Shown here one piece after another: positions 15,846-23,048 of a stretch of DNA of 23,872 nucleotides; positions within the stretch are counted from its first letter, which is position 1, and every line of letters begins with the position of its first letter. Both the position numbers and the translations under genes were made by a program. Under the pieces are notes generated by a model that was given only the letters and a program-made list of their open reading frames with translations, was not told the origin of the DNA and made no database searches. The DNA comes from CAZJGF01 sp964545665. Its GTDB lineage: Bacteria > Chloroflexota > Dehalococcoidia > GIF9 > AB-539-J10. The stretch covers positions 1 through 23,872 of the forward strand of contig CAZJGF010000010.1 in NCBI GenBank assembly GCA_964545665.1, read 5' to 3'.

Positions 15846-16637
15846 CTATCCAAACAAGGCAGAAACGGAGCCCAATCGGTCAAAAGTTGCCCTAAAGAAC
15901 GATCCCGGTTCTATGGTCACCGCCCGAATAAGGCTACCGGACATGATGATTTCACCTCTCCGCAGTGTAATGCCATATTCGTTTAATTTATTTGCCAGCC
16001 AGGCTACCGACTCGGCTGGATTGCCTAGGACTGCTGCTCCCGCACCGGTGGCGATAACTTCACCATTCTTTTCCAAAACCATCCCGGTCAAGCGCAGGTC
16101 GATATCAGGGAATAAAGGAGTGAGCTTTCCGCCCAGAATAACGGCAGCATTTGAGGCATTATCTGCAATGGAGTCTTTAACTGTAATCTTCCAATCCTTG
16201 AATCTGCTGTCGATGACCTCGAATGATGGCATAACTGCCTCTGTGGCATCCAGCACATTAGCTACCGTTACACCGGGCCCTTGGAGGTCATCTCTGAGCA
16301 GGAAGGCTATTTCTGACTCGATTCGCGGCAGAATCAGGCTTTTACTAGGGATAGGCTGCCCCTCCCTGAATACTCCACTATTAATAATGATGCCGTAATC
16401 CGGTTCTTTGATGTTAAACTGCTCTTGCATTGCGATACTGGTTAACCCAATTTTCTTGCCCACAATGACTGCGCCAGACTTAACTTTGGTGTCGATGGTT
16501 TTTGACTGTATTGCGTAAACATCGTCATATGACAGAGCAGTAAATCTCTCTGAAATCGCCTGTATAGGCTGACAACTTCTTTCCGCTTCGAGCAATTGCT
16601 GCGATATTTGTTCGATTGCGTCTTGGGTCAGAGCCAT
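15846..16637 (-). CDS. 2-keto-4-pentenoate hydratase / 4-oxalocrotonate decarboxylase family
   Basis: A 263-residue member of the MhpD/DmpE/DmpH branch of the FAH superfamily. GKKIGLTS (60-67) carries the family lysine; E107, E109 (PRIESEIAF) and E140 (PSFEVID) fit the divalent-metal ligands known from the hydratases. Members either hydrate 2-hydroxypenta-2,4-dienoate or decarboxylate 4-oxalocrotonate in the meta-cleavage pathway of aromatics. The sequence alone does not separate the two, so I give no symbol. AAGGAG precedes ATG 16637. It lies 47 bases after dctM, which places it in the transporter operon, and about 100 bases before iorA. No dioxygenase is visible in the window, so an anaerobic oxo-acid role is possible. 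Confidence 0.88.
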   Translation of the reverse strand: MALTQDAIEQISQQLLEAERSCQPIQAISERFTALSYDDVYAIQSKTIDTKVKSGAVIVGKKIGLTSIAMQEQFNIKEPDYGIIINSGVFREGQPIPSKSLILPRIESEIAFLLRDDLQGPGVTVANVLDATEAVMPSFEVIDSRFKDWKITVKDSIADNASNAAVILGGKLTPLFPDIDLRLTGMVLEKNGEVIATGAGAAVLGNPAESVAWLANKLNEYGITLRRGEIIMSGSLIRAVTIEPGSFFRATFDRLGSVSALFG

Positions 16638-16684
16638 TATATGTTCTCCTTTCTAAACCATTTGGTCAGTTCTCGCCCACCCTG

Positions 16685-18028
16685 CTACCACGCTTTTCTT
16701 ATCATCTTGTCAGGCAGCCAGAGAGCTATTTGAGGGAATTTCACCATCAATAAAAGACCAAGACTTATCAGGCCAATATAGGGAAGTATCCCTCTGATAA
16801 TATGCATCGTAGTCACCTCCATCTCTGGCTTCAATGTGCCTTGAAGGAAGAAGATGGCATAGGCTAACGGGGGAGTGATAAAGGACAGTTGAAGGTTCAC
16901 TATCAGCATCATGGCAAACCAGAGGGGATCAAAATTAAGGGCAACGCCGACGGGAGCCATTATCGGAATCATAACCAGAATAATTCCTATCCAGTCAATA
17001 AACATGCCCAGAATCAAGGTTATGAACATGATGAGGGCAAAAGCTCCCCAGCGCCCGCCGGGTGCCGACAGAACGAAGTTCATCACCACGTCTGCGCCCC
17101 CCAGTTTGATAAATACCCCGGTGAAGATCGAAGCACCAATGACTACCATGAATGCCATACCGGTAACACGTGCTGTCCCAAGCATCGCCTCCTTCAGTTT
17201 GGTCAAGGTGAGCCTGCGATAGGCGAGGCACATGAGGACGGATGCCAGGGCACCCACTGCGGCTGCCTCTGTTGGGGCGGCTATACCTAAAAAGATCGAG
17301 CCCAGAACGGCCAATATCAGAATTAGAGGTGGTACTAGGGAAGTGACCAGCATATAGGATTTCCTGAGGAAGGGCACCCTTCTTTCCTCAAGGGCGACAC
17401 TGGGAGCCAGTTCGGGTTTGAGAAAGGACATAATGCCAATGTACGTACAGTACAAAGCTGAGAGCAGGAAGCCTGGCATGAAAGCTCCCATGAATAGCTT
17501 ACCAACGGAGATATTTGCCATAGGCCCATAAAGCACCAGCATGACGCTGGGCGGAATGAGAATACCCAGAGAGCCTCCAGCGCAGACTGCGCCGCAGGCC
17601 AGCTCCTTGTTATAACCCCGCTTAAGCATTGCTGGCATGGCGATAAGGCCCAGCATGGTAACGGAAGCGGCGATAACTCCCACAGTAGCAGCCAGAAGTG
17701 TGCCAATTAGCACAGTGGCTATGGCTAACCCGCCTCTAAAGCCGCCCAGCCAAACATGTAGTGCCTCGAACAAGCTGTCAGATACCCCAGACCTTTCCAT
17801 CATAAGTCCCATGAAAACGAATAGAGGCATTGCCAGGAAAGTATAGGTGGTAATTGCCCCGTACATGCGCAGATAGACTATTTCGAATACCGGAAGGCCG
17901 GACGTTATGAAGCCTACACCCAGGCCCACGCTGCCCAAGATAAAGGCTAACGGGTATCCTAATAGGACGAACACTACTAAGAGGCCAAACATGACAACGG
18001 TTACTAACTCTGGGCTCATATCGATCAT
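16685..18028 (-). CDS. dctM: TRAP transporter large permease subunit (DctM type)
   Basis: A 447-residue polytopic membrane protein with about 12 hydrophobic segments, the ion-coupled translocation subunit of a tripartite ATP-independent periplasmic transporter. Landmarks are AMPLFVFMGLMMERSG near residue 62, GGSLGILIPPSVMLVLYGP around 151-169, the repeat-related GMFIDWIGIILVMIPI near 340, and FITPPLAYAIFFLQG. These resemble the FcbT3-like branch linked to mannitol, chloroaromatic or other organic acids. Its start overlaps the dctQ stop in ATGA (18028-18025), the usual coupling of the two membrane subunits. A second in-frame ATG three codons in is also possible. Confidence 0.93.
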   Translation of the reverse strand: MIDMSPELVTVVMFGLLVVFVLLGYPLAFILGSVGLGVGFITSGLPVFEIVYLRMYGAITTYTFLAMPLFVFMGLMMERSGVSDSLFEALHVWLGGFRGGLAIATVLIGTLLAATVGVIAASVTMLGLIAMPAMLKRGYNKELACGAVCAGGSLGILIPPSVMLVLYGPMANISVGKLFMGAFMPGFLLSALYCTYIGIMSFLKPELAPSVALEERRVPFLRKSYMLVTSLVPPLILILAVLGSIFLGIAAPTEAAAVGALASVLMCLAYRRLTLTKLKEAMLGTARVTGMAFMVVIGASIFTGVFIKLGGADVVMNFVLSAPGGRWGAFALIMFITLILGMFIDWIGIILVMIPIMAPVGVALNFDPLWFAMMLIVNLQLSFITPPLAYAIFFLQGTLKPEMEVTTMHIIRGILPYIGLISLGLLLMVKFPQIALWLPDKMIRKAW

Positions 18029-18546
18029 AGTTCTTGCCCCCTATGAGTCAGGGAGTAAATATTCCTGATGAAGGTGGCTATCCCCTGGAGAAGCACCAGA
18101 AACCAGGCTACGGGAATCATAGTTCTGAACGGGTAGAGTATTGGTCTCCAGAAACCCACATTGGATAGCTCATGCAGTGCAATCGAAGTTATTGCGTGGC
18201 GAAGACTGGAATAGAATAGAACAAGCATAAGCGGGAAAAAAAGGAAAAGGCTAAATATGGTATCAATTAGTAGATTTGCCTTTGGCGGAAACGTCCTTTG
18301 CAGAATGTCTATGTTGACATGGCCCTTGTGGAAGAGAGTATACGCCTGCATCATGAGCATCAGCGTTCCACCAAGCATGTAGGTGATGTCATATGACCAT
18401 TTTGTCGGCGCGTTGAATACATATCTCAGGAACACGTCGTAGGTGATGGTAAAGACCAACAGTGGTACGATGTAGCGGAATAGACTGCCGCTCCACTCGG
18501 AGATGTTTTCAATATGCTTAACAATGAATCTCAGGACTTTCAGCAT
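18025..18546 (-). CDS. dctQ: TRAP transporter small permease subunit (DctQ type)
   Basis: A 173-residue, four-helix membrane protein that partners DctM. The family motif is visible as VFLRYVFNAPTKWSYDI (R41, W50), followed by HKGHVNIDIL (73-82), as expected. GGAGAGAG precedes ATG 18546. dctQ lies 267 bases after dctP, an unusually wide gap for this operon, and the gap contains a strong hairpin. It overlaps dctM by four bases. Confidence 0.9.
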   Translation of the reverse strand: MLKVLRFIVKHIENISEWSGSLFRYIVPLLVFTITYDVFLRYVFNAPTKWSYDITYMLGGTLMLMMQAYTLFHKGHVNIDILQRTFPPKANLLIDTIFSLFLFFPLMLVLFYSSLRHAITSIALHELSNVGFWRPILYPFRTMIPVAWFLVLLQGIATFIRNIYSLTHRGQEL

Positions 18547-18757
18547 ATCTCTCTCCGCATACAGGATTTATCATTGAAAGCTTTACTACCCTGCCCCAAC
18601 GGGCTGGTCCAAACTCGCCGATAATCAATCTCCCTTGTGGCTATGTCACCTCGGTAATTGCTGTGGCAAAGCTACACTTGGAGCACAACTTGCCGTTGCC
18701 CTGAGCGATAACGTGTAACTGCTGCTTCCCCTATCACGCTCTTGATGAGCATGGCTC
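18547..18757. other. Rest of the dctP-dctQ spacer
   Basis: No gene recognised. A 27-codon open frame on the minus strand (about 18640-18725) contains a CSKC pair but has no start codon, and I regard it as chance or a remnant. Confidence 0.4.
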
Positions 18758-18802
18758 ACCAAGCACTTAGGGCACTTGAGCGCAGTGCCCTAACTGCTTG
18801 GT
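18758..18802 (-). promoter_or_regulatory. Long hairpin between dctP and dctQ
   Basis: CCAAGCACTTAGGGCAC (18759-18775) pairs with GTGCCCTAACTGCTTGG (18785-18801) across a nine-base loop: 17 positions with one mismatch, plus one more outer pair. It begins 12 bases past the dctP stop. No U-tract follows on the transcribed strand, so it is not a standard intrinsic terminator. Such stems often protect the 3' end of the abundant binding-protein message, giving more DctP than permease. Confidence 0.6.
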
Positions 18803-18813
18803 AACAGAAGCTT

Positions 18814-19974
18814 TTATTCTGGTGGCCAGTTTAGCATGGTTGGGTCTGGCTGCTTGAGCGCTTGAAGCTGCCGGTATCCTCTCAGGAAATCACGCTGAGA
18901 CTTGAGTACCTTGGCGAAGAAGGCATCGTCCTTGGCCATTTCATCCCAAATCTCGTTGCTTATACGTACTATTTCCTTGACAACGTCGTCAGGTAGAACT
19001 TCGACATCCACGCCGTAGTCAAGCAGCTCTTGGAAGGCCCCGATATCTGCGTAGTCGGCAGAGCATACCATATAGGTTGCTCCAGCCTGACACCCGATTT
19101 CTACCAGCATCTTCAGGTCATCGGGCAGCTCATTCCAGCGGTCTCCGTTTACTTTGAAGTCGAACAGGGCTAGTGGCGCATGAATACCTGGCTCCATCAT
19201 AACGGGACGAAGCTCATTGAATCCAGCGGACAGGTCAACGGAAGGCGTGGAATACTCAAAGGCATCGATGACACCGCGCTGCGCAGCCTCGTAGACCTCA
19301 CCACCAGGCATGGTGACCACCGAGCACCCTAGTGCAGTAAGCACATCGCCCCAAGTGCCTTGAGTTCTGAACTTTAGCCCCTTAAAGTCCTTCAGCGAGG
19401 TAATTGGTTTGGGAAACCAGCCAAAATTCTCTGCCTGACTCGCTCCCATGGGACCTACAACGTGTACGTTAATGCCGTTGCTGTCGTAGAGTTCCTGCCA
19501 CAGCTCCATGCCACCACCCTTGTATATCCAGGTGTATAGCTCCATGGCGTTGGGACCAGCTGGGTATTTGTCCCAGAACATTGCCGAGGGGAACTTGCCA
19601 AACTCGGCGGATATCCCGGAAACCTCGGCTTCCACTGCTCCCGCGGCTACCGCGTCCAGTATTTCATAAGCCGGCACAATGGCACCACTGGGGACCAGTT
19701 TTATGTTGAGACGGCCTCCAGAAGCAACATTTATCCGCCGCAATACTTCCTCGGAATCCACGTAAGAAGAGAACCCAGCAGGCCAGATGGCCTGGGCGGT
19801 CCATTCGAATGTCTCTGCCTCAGGTGCCGCAGGGGCAGCTTCCTCCTCTTCTTCCTCCTCTGGTGGCGCCACCTCTTCTTCCGGTGGCGCTGCCTCCTCA
19901 GCGGCACAACCAACGACAACCAGGCTGAATACCACCGCTAACGACAACAACAACATGGCTATTTTCCGTTTCAT
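18814..19974 (-). CDS. dctP: TRAP transporter substrate-binding lipoprotein (DctP type)
   Basis: A 386-residue extracytoplasmic solute receptor. The lipoprotein signal has KRK, a hydrophobic core and the lipobox VVGC with C23. Residues 24-53 form a linker almost entirely of Ala, Pro and Glu (APPEEE repeats), which tethers the receptor away from the membrane. The binding domain starts around TFEWTAQAIW. R203 in KFRTQG fits the conserved arginine that clamps substrate carboxylates, and GGEVYEAAQRGVIDAFE (224-240) is the typical follow-on. The best match by eye is with receptors for 2-oxo or aromatic acids (TakP/FcbT1-like); the substrate is inferred. AAAAGGAGGT precedes ATG 19974, and a candidate promoter lies about 120 bases upstream. 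Confidence 0.94.
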   Translation of the reverse strand: MKRKIAMLLLSLAVVFSLVVVGCAAEEAAPPEEEVAPPEEEEEEEAAPAAPEAETFEWTAQAIWPAGFSSYVDSEEVLRRINVASGGRLNIKLVPSGAIVPAYEILDAVAAGAVEAEVSGISAEFGKFPSAMFWDKYPAGPNAMELYTWIYKGGGMELWQELYDSNGINVHVVGPMGASQAENFGWFPKPITSLKDFKGLKFRTQGTWGDVLTALGCSVVTMPGGEVYEAAQRGVIDAFEYSTPSVDLSAGFNELRPVMMEPGIHAPLALFDFKVNGDRWNELPDDLKMLVEIGCQAGATYMVCSADYADIGAFQELLDYGVDVEVLPDDVVKEIVRISNEIWDEMAKDDAFFAKVLKSQRDFLRGYRQLQALKQPDPTMLNWPPE

Positions 19975-20090
19975 TTAGCACCTCCTTTTAGTTTCTACTA
20001 CCACTGTCAGTAAACGCATGACCCACATCCCATAGCCGCGCTACATAGATGACCCCCCTTTCTAGGCGAAATGGCCCACCTCATTGAAGA

Positions 20091-20120
20091 ATTATGGCAA
20101 AAGCATCGATGTTTAGTCAA
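20091..20120 (-). promoter_or_regulatory. Candidate sigma70-type promoter for dctP
   Basis: On the minus strand TTGACT (20120-20115), an 18-base spacer, then CATAAT (20096-20091), five of six in both boxes. It would give a leader of about 110 bases before ATG 19974, and lets the TRAP genes be expressed independently of the DUF169/FAH genes upstream. Confidence 0.5.
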
Positions 20121-20149
20121 TAGGCTCCCATATCTCGCCCCATAGAGTA

Positions 20150-20966
20150 CTAATGCTCGTAGCAATAGGGATACACCTTACTATATTCCTTCTGTGGTTT
20201 CTGGTGGTGAGACTCAACGATATCGGAGATCAAGTGGACCCCAATCGGATAGGAATGCCCTGTTAGCCAGGTATTCTCCAGCCCCTTAATGAACCTATCG
20301 AATTGCGCCATATTTACGCTCAGGGCGAGTTCGTAATCCGTCCAGCCACCCCAGCGCCGTGATCCCATGCAAGGAAACGCTATGTTTGAAACATGATCGC
20401 GGTCAATATAGGCTTGAGCCGTCGCCGAGGCACATATGCCAGATATACTGCCGTACGACGTGGTATAGGGACCACCTGTATACCATAAGGAGGCATCCAT
20501 TATTCTATTGACCATTCCCGGGCTAACGGCAACGACGATGACATCAGGCTCCACCTCCAGGTTCTCAAGCGCAGCCACGGTAGCAGCCTCGATGGTGAAA
20601 GCAGGAATACTGGGCAGGGTGGCCATCGAATTCTTGGCTAGCTCTCTGGTCTCGAAATGGAGCTGTTCTACGTGTTCACCGCTAAGGACTTCCTCCAGGC
20701 GTTCCTCAAAACCGAGCATTCCTGGAGCAAGGATTCAGGCAAAGTCGCTCCGCTTGACCAGAAAGCTAGGCTGGCTGTCAGAAGCCTTGGTTCTTGCCGG
20801 AGTGAGGAACTGGCACCATGAGTGCTTCTTTTCTGGGCGCGTTCCCGCCTCAGCAGGAATCTGCTCTCCTTTTTTCCCAGAACCTTACCCCGACTGGCAG
20901 CGTAAGGGGTCTTATGTGCCTCTCAATCTTGCGTGCCCTTTCCAGATTTTGCTGTTTTATGGACAT
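20150..20966 (-). pseudogene. Second DUF169-family gene, frame broken, in-frame TGA (possible Sec)
   Basis: A paralogue of the gene just upstream. ATG 20966 (AAGGAG before it, 11 bases after the neighbour's stop) begins MSIKQQNLERARKIERH. One extra A in an A6 run (20870-20875) shifts the frame; correcting it restores GEQIPAEAGTRPEKKHSWCQF and gives 271 codons against 270 in the neighbour. The only remaining lesion is TGA at 20735-20737, which aligns without gaps to the neighbour's C77. The rest, from MLGFEERLEE (20719) to YPYCYEH, is intact, with SGIC and FPCMGSRRWGGW matching the neighbour. Either a decaying duplicate, a sequencing slip plus nonsense mutation, or a selenoprotein with a slip. 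The 3' part alone could be translated from ATG 20719. The function of DUF169 is unknown. Confidence 0.75.
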
Positions 20967-20977
20967 TTCTTTCTCCT

Positions 20978-21790
20978 TCAGTGCTCAGTGCAATAAGGAT
21001 AAAGCTTGTCGTATGGCGTCTTGGTGATAGTATGATGAGTTTCTTTTATTGGGGAAGCTAGCTGGTGGGCAATGGGGTAGGAATGCCCTGTTCTGAAGGT
21101 ATTCTCCATTCCCTCGATCCAGGTATCAAAGTGGTCTATGCGTACGCCACATCCCAGCTCATCATCCCTCCAGCCGCCCCAACGCCGTGCCCCATGGCAG
21201 GGAAATGCTATGACCGCAACTTTGTCGGGGGAAATCATGGCTTCAACTGTCGCGTTGCCACAGATGCCACACCCATTGGCATACTGTATGGTAAAGGAAC
21301 CACCTTTATACCACATAGCTCCGTCAAATACCTTGTTACATCTCCCCGGGGTGACAGCAGTAATGATCACGTCAGGCTCTACCGGTAAGTCCTCCAGAGC
21401 GCCTATGGTAATAGCCTCTGTGTTGACTGGCATGCGGGGGATGGTTCTCATGGCCGTGGCGCACAGTTCTTTGGTGTCAAAGTGGATTTCCCCGAGGGCA
21501 CCGCCCTGTTTGATCTCGCCTGACCATTCCTCAAACCCGAGAACGCCGGTCGCAATATCGCAAAGGATATCTTCCTGTTTTACCAGGAGTATGTCGCGCT
21601 TATCAGAGCCGTTGAAGCGCGCATTGGAAACGAACTGACACCACGAATGCTTCTGTTCGGGACGGGTTCCCGCTTCACTCGGAATTTGTTCTCCTTTCTT
21701 CCAGAACTTGACTCCTACCGGTAGCGTAGGAGGTCTCAAATGCCTCTCAATCTTACGAGCTCTTGCCAGGTTTCTCTCTTTTGTTGTCAT
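20978..21790 (-). CDS. DUF169-family protein (COG2043-like), intact copy
   Basis: A 270-residue soluble protein of unknown function, assigned to DUF169 by its overall pattern: an N-terminal ARKIERHLRPPTLPVGVKF, a middle LPVEPDVIITAVTPG with GAMWYKGG, then CGICGNATVEA and AFPCHGARRWGGW, and a closing TGHSYPI. It has nine cysteines (51, 77, 110, 151, 174, 177, 198, 214, 267); 51, 177, 198 and 267 are also kept in the second copy, so metal or cluster binding or thiol chemistry is possible. No signal peptide or membrane segment is seen. AAGGAGAAAATAGGGAACAG precedes ATG 21790. It sits between the FAH genes and the TRAP genes, all on one strand, which suggests a part in the same pathway. Confidence 0.8.
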   Translation of the reverse strand: MTTKERNLARARKIERHLRPPTLPVGVKFWKKGEQIPSEAGTRPEQKHSWCQFVSNARFNGSDKRDILLVKQEDILCDIATGVLGFEEWSGEIKQGGALGEIHFDTKELCATAMRTIPRMPVNTEAITIGALEDLPVEPDVIITAVTPGRCNKVFDGAMWYKGGSFTIQYANGCGICGNATVEAMISPDKVAVIAFPCHGARRWGGWRDDELGCGVRIDHFDTWIEGMENTFRTGHSYPIAHQLASPIKETHHTITKTPYDKLYPYCTEH

Positions 21791-21992
21791 CTGTTCCCTA
21801 TTTTCTCCTTATTTTAGTATCCGAACCAGACTGCCACTTCGCTAAACCCTCATAGGCATCGCCTCCTGAACACGGTTCCATACCGCTGATTTGCGCCCTT
21901 GCAGTCCCCGCTTAGGGCATATCAGCAACTTCTGGTGTCTTAGGCCTCCTCCTTACTACATAGCTGACCAAAGCTATCCAATGGTCGTGGAA

Positions 21993-22991
21993 CTAGGCAA
22001 TGACATAGTTCCTCAAAACACCTATATTCTTGATTTCTGCTTCAACCACATCTCCAGGCGCAACGAAGGCATGGGGCGAATACTCTGCTGATCCCTGTCC
22101 ACCGCTTGAAATCAAATCTCCAGGGTAAAAGGTCATATCTGCGGAAAGGAACTCTATCAGCCTCCTGACTGGCACTCTCATTTCACTGGTATTTCCTCTG
22201 ATCTTCGGCTCACCATTGATTCTAAGCTCAACGCCAACATTCTGACAATCAGGGAGCTCATCCTTGGTAGCAATGAATGGCCCTACCGGTTGAAACGTGT
22301 CGGGAGATTTGGCCAAAGTCACGTAGTAGAATGCGGGCAGACCTTCACTGCCCGGCCCGAGGTGTGCCTTGGAAAGCACGTCCATCACCACTAGATCATG
22401 CGATACCACATAGCCGAACACATAGTCAAGGGCATCGGCTTGAGATATACCCTTTCCTTTCTTTCCTATTATTACGCCGAGTTCTACTTCTGACTCGATG
22501 TCTTCGCCGGTAACTGGGTACTTTATCTCGTCCTCAGGTCCCATTATGCAGCGTGGTGTTTTCTTGAACATGCAAGTGTACCCGGCCTCAGGAGGCGCGA
22601 CACCCGACATTTTGACAAAGGCCTCGCAATTTAAGCCGATGTTGAAAATTCTATACATCTGGGGGATGGGGGTAAGCAGCTTGACTTCCTTTAATCCGTA
22701 ATTGATTTTGTCTCCGCTGGGAGAGAATAAGACTTCGCCCTTCTTCATTGTATTGTGAATGTAGGAGTAGACTGTGTTCAGGTCTGCCCAGCCTTCCTCT
22801 TCCCTGCGGAGCAAAGCAAGCATGGACGTTGGCATTCGAGTGTTTGATGCTTCCTCTGCGAACTGACGGTCGACGCTACCCTCCTCCACCAAATATTTCT
22901 CAAAAGCTGCGGTTAAGTCTGCTAGCTGTTCACCAATCTTAACCCCGACACGAATATTTCCGCTGTGGTTTTTGAAACTACCAAGCTTCAT
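21993..22991 (-). CDS. Fumarylacetoacetate hydrolase-family protein, copy 1
   Basis: A 332-residue enzyme with an N-terminal lid domain (about 1-105) and a catalytic FAH domain. The metal site is complete: E168 and E170 in SEVELGVIIGK, D199 in VVSHD, and K228 in AKSPDTFQPVGPFI; the late FYPGDLISSGG and PGDVVEAEIKNIGVLRN are standard. Family members hydrolyse acylpyruvates, decarboxylate or isomerise carboxylated hydroxymuconates, or cleave other beta-diketo acids. The precise substrate is not readable. AAGGAGGTT precedes ATG 22991. It lies 57 bases after copy 2 and about 200 bases before the first DUF169 gene, on the same strand. The 21791-21992 spacer holds nothing I recognise beyond the DUF169 ribosome site. 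Confidence 0.92.
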   Translation of the reverse strand: MKLGSFKNHSGNIRVGVKIGEQLADLTAAFEKYLVEEGSVDRQFAEEASNTRMPTSMLALLRREEEGWADLNTVYSYIHNTMKKGEVLFSPSGDKINYGLKEVKLLTPIPQMYRIFNIGLNCEAFVKMSGVAPPEAGYTCMFKKTPRCIMGPEDEIKYPVTGEDIESEVELGVIIGKKGKGISQADALDYVFGYVVSHDLVVMDVLSKAHLGPGSEGLPAFYYVTLAKSPDTFQPVGPFIATKDELPDCQNVGVELRINGEPKIRGNTSEMRVPVRRLIEFLSADMTFYPGDLISSGGQGSAEYSPHAFVAPGDVVEAEIKNIGVLRNYVIA

Positions 22992-23048
22992 CTTATCTAT
23001 AACCTCCTTTTTCTAATAAATGGCGACAATTATGGACCATTTTCTTCA

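Noticed and set aside
18640..18725. Minus-strand 27-codon frame with a CSKC pair in the dctP-dctQ spacer
   Set aside because: No start codon, no ribosome site, only one cysteine pair; not enough to call a gene or remnant.
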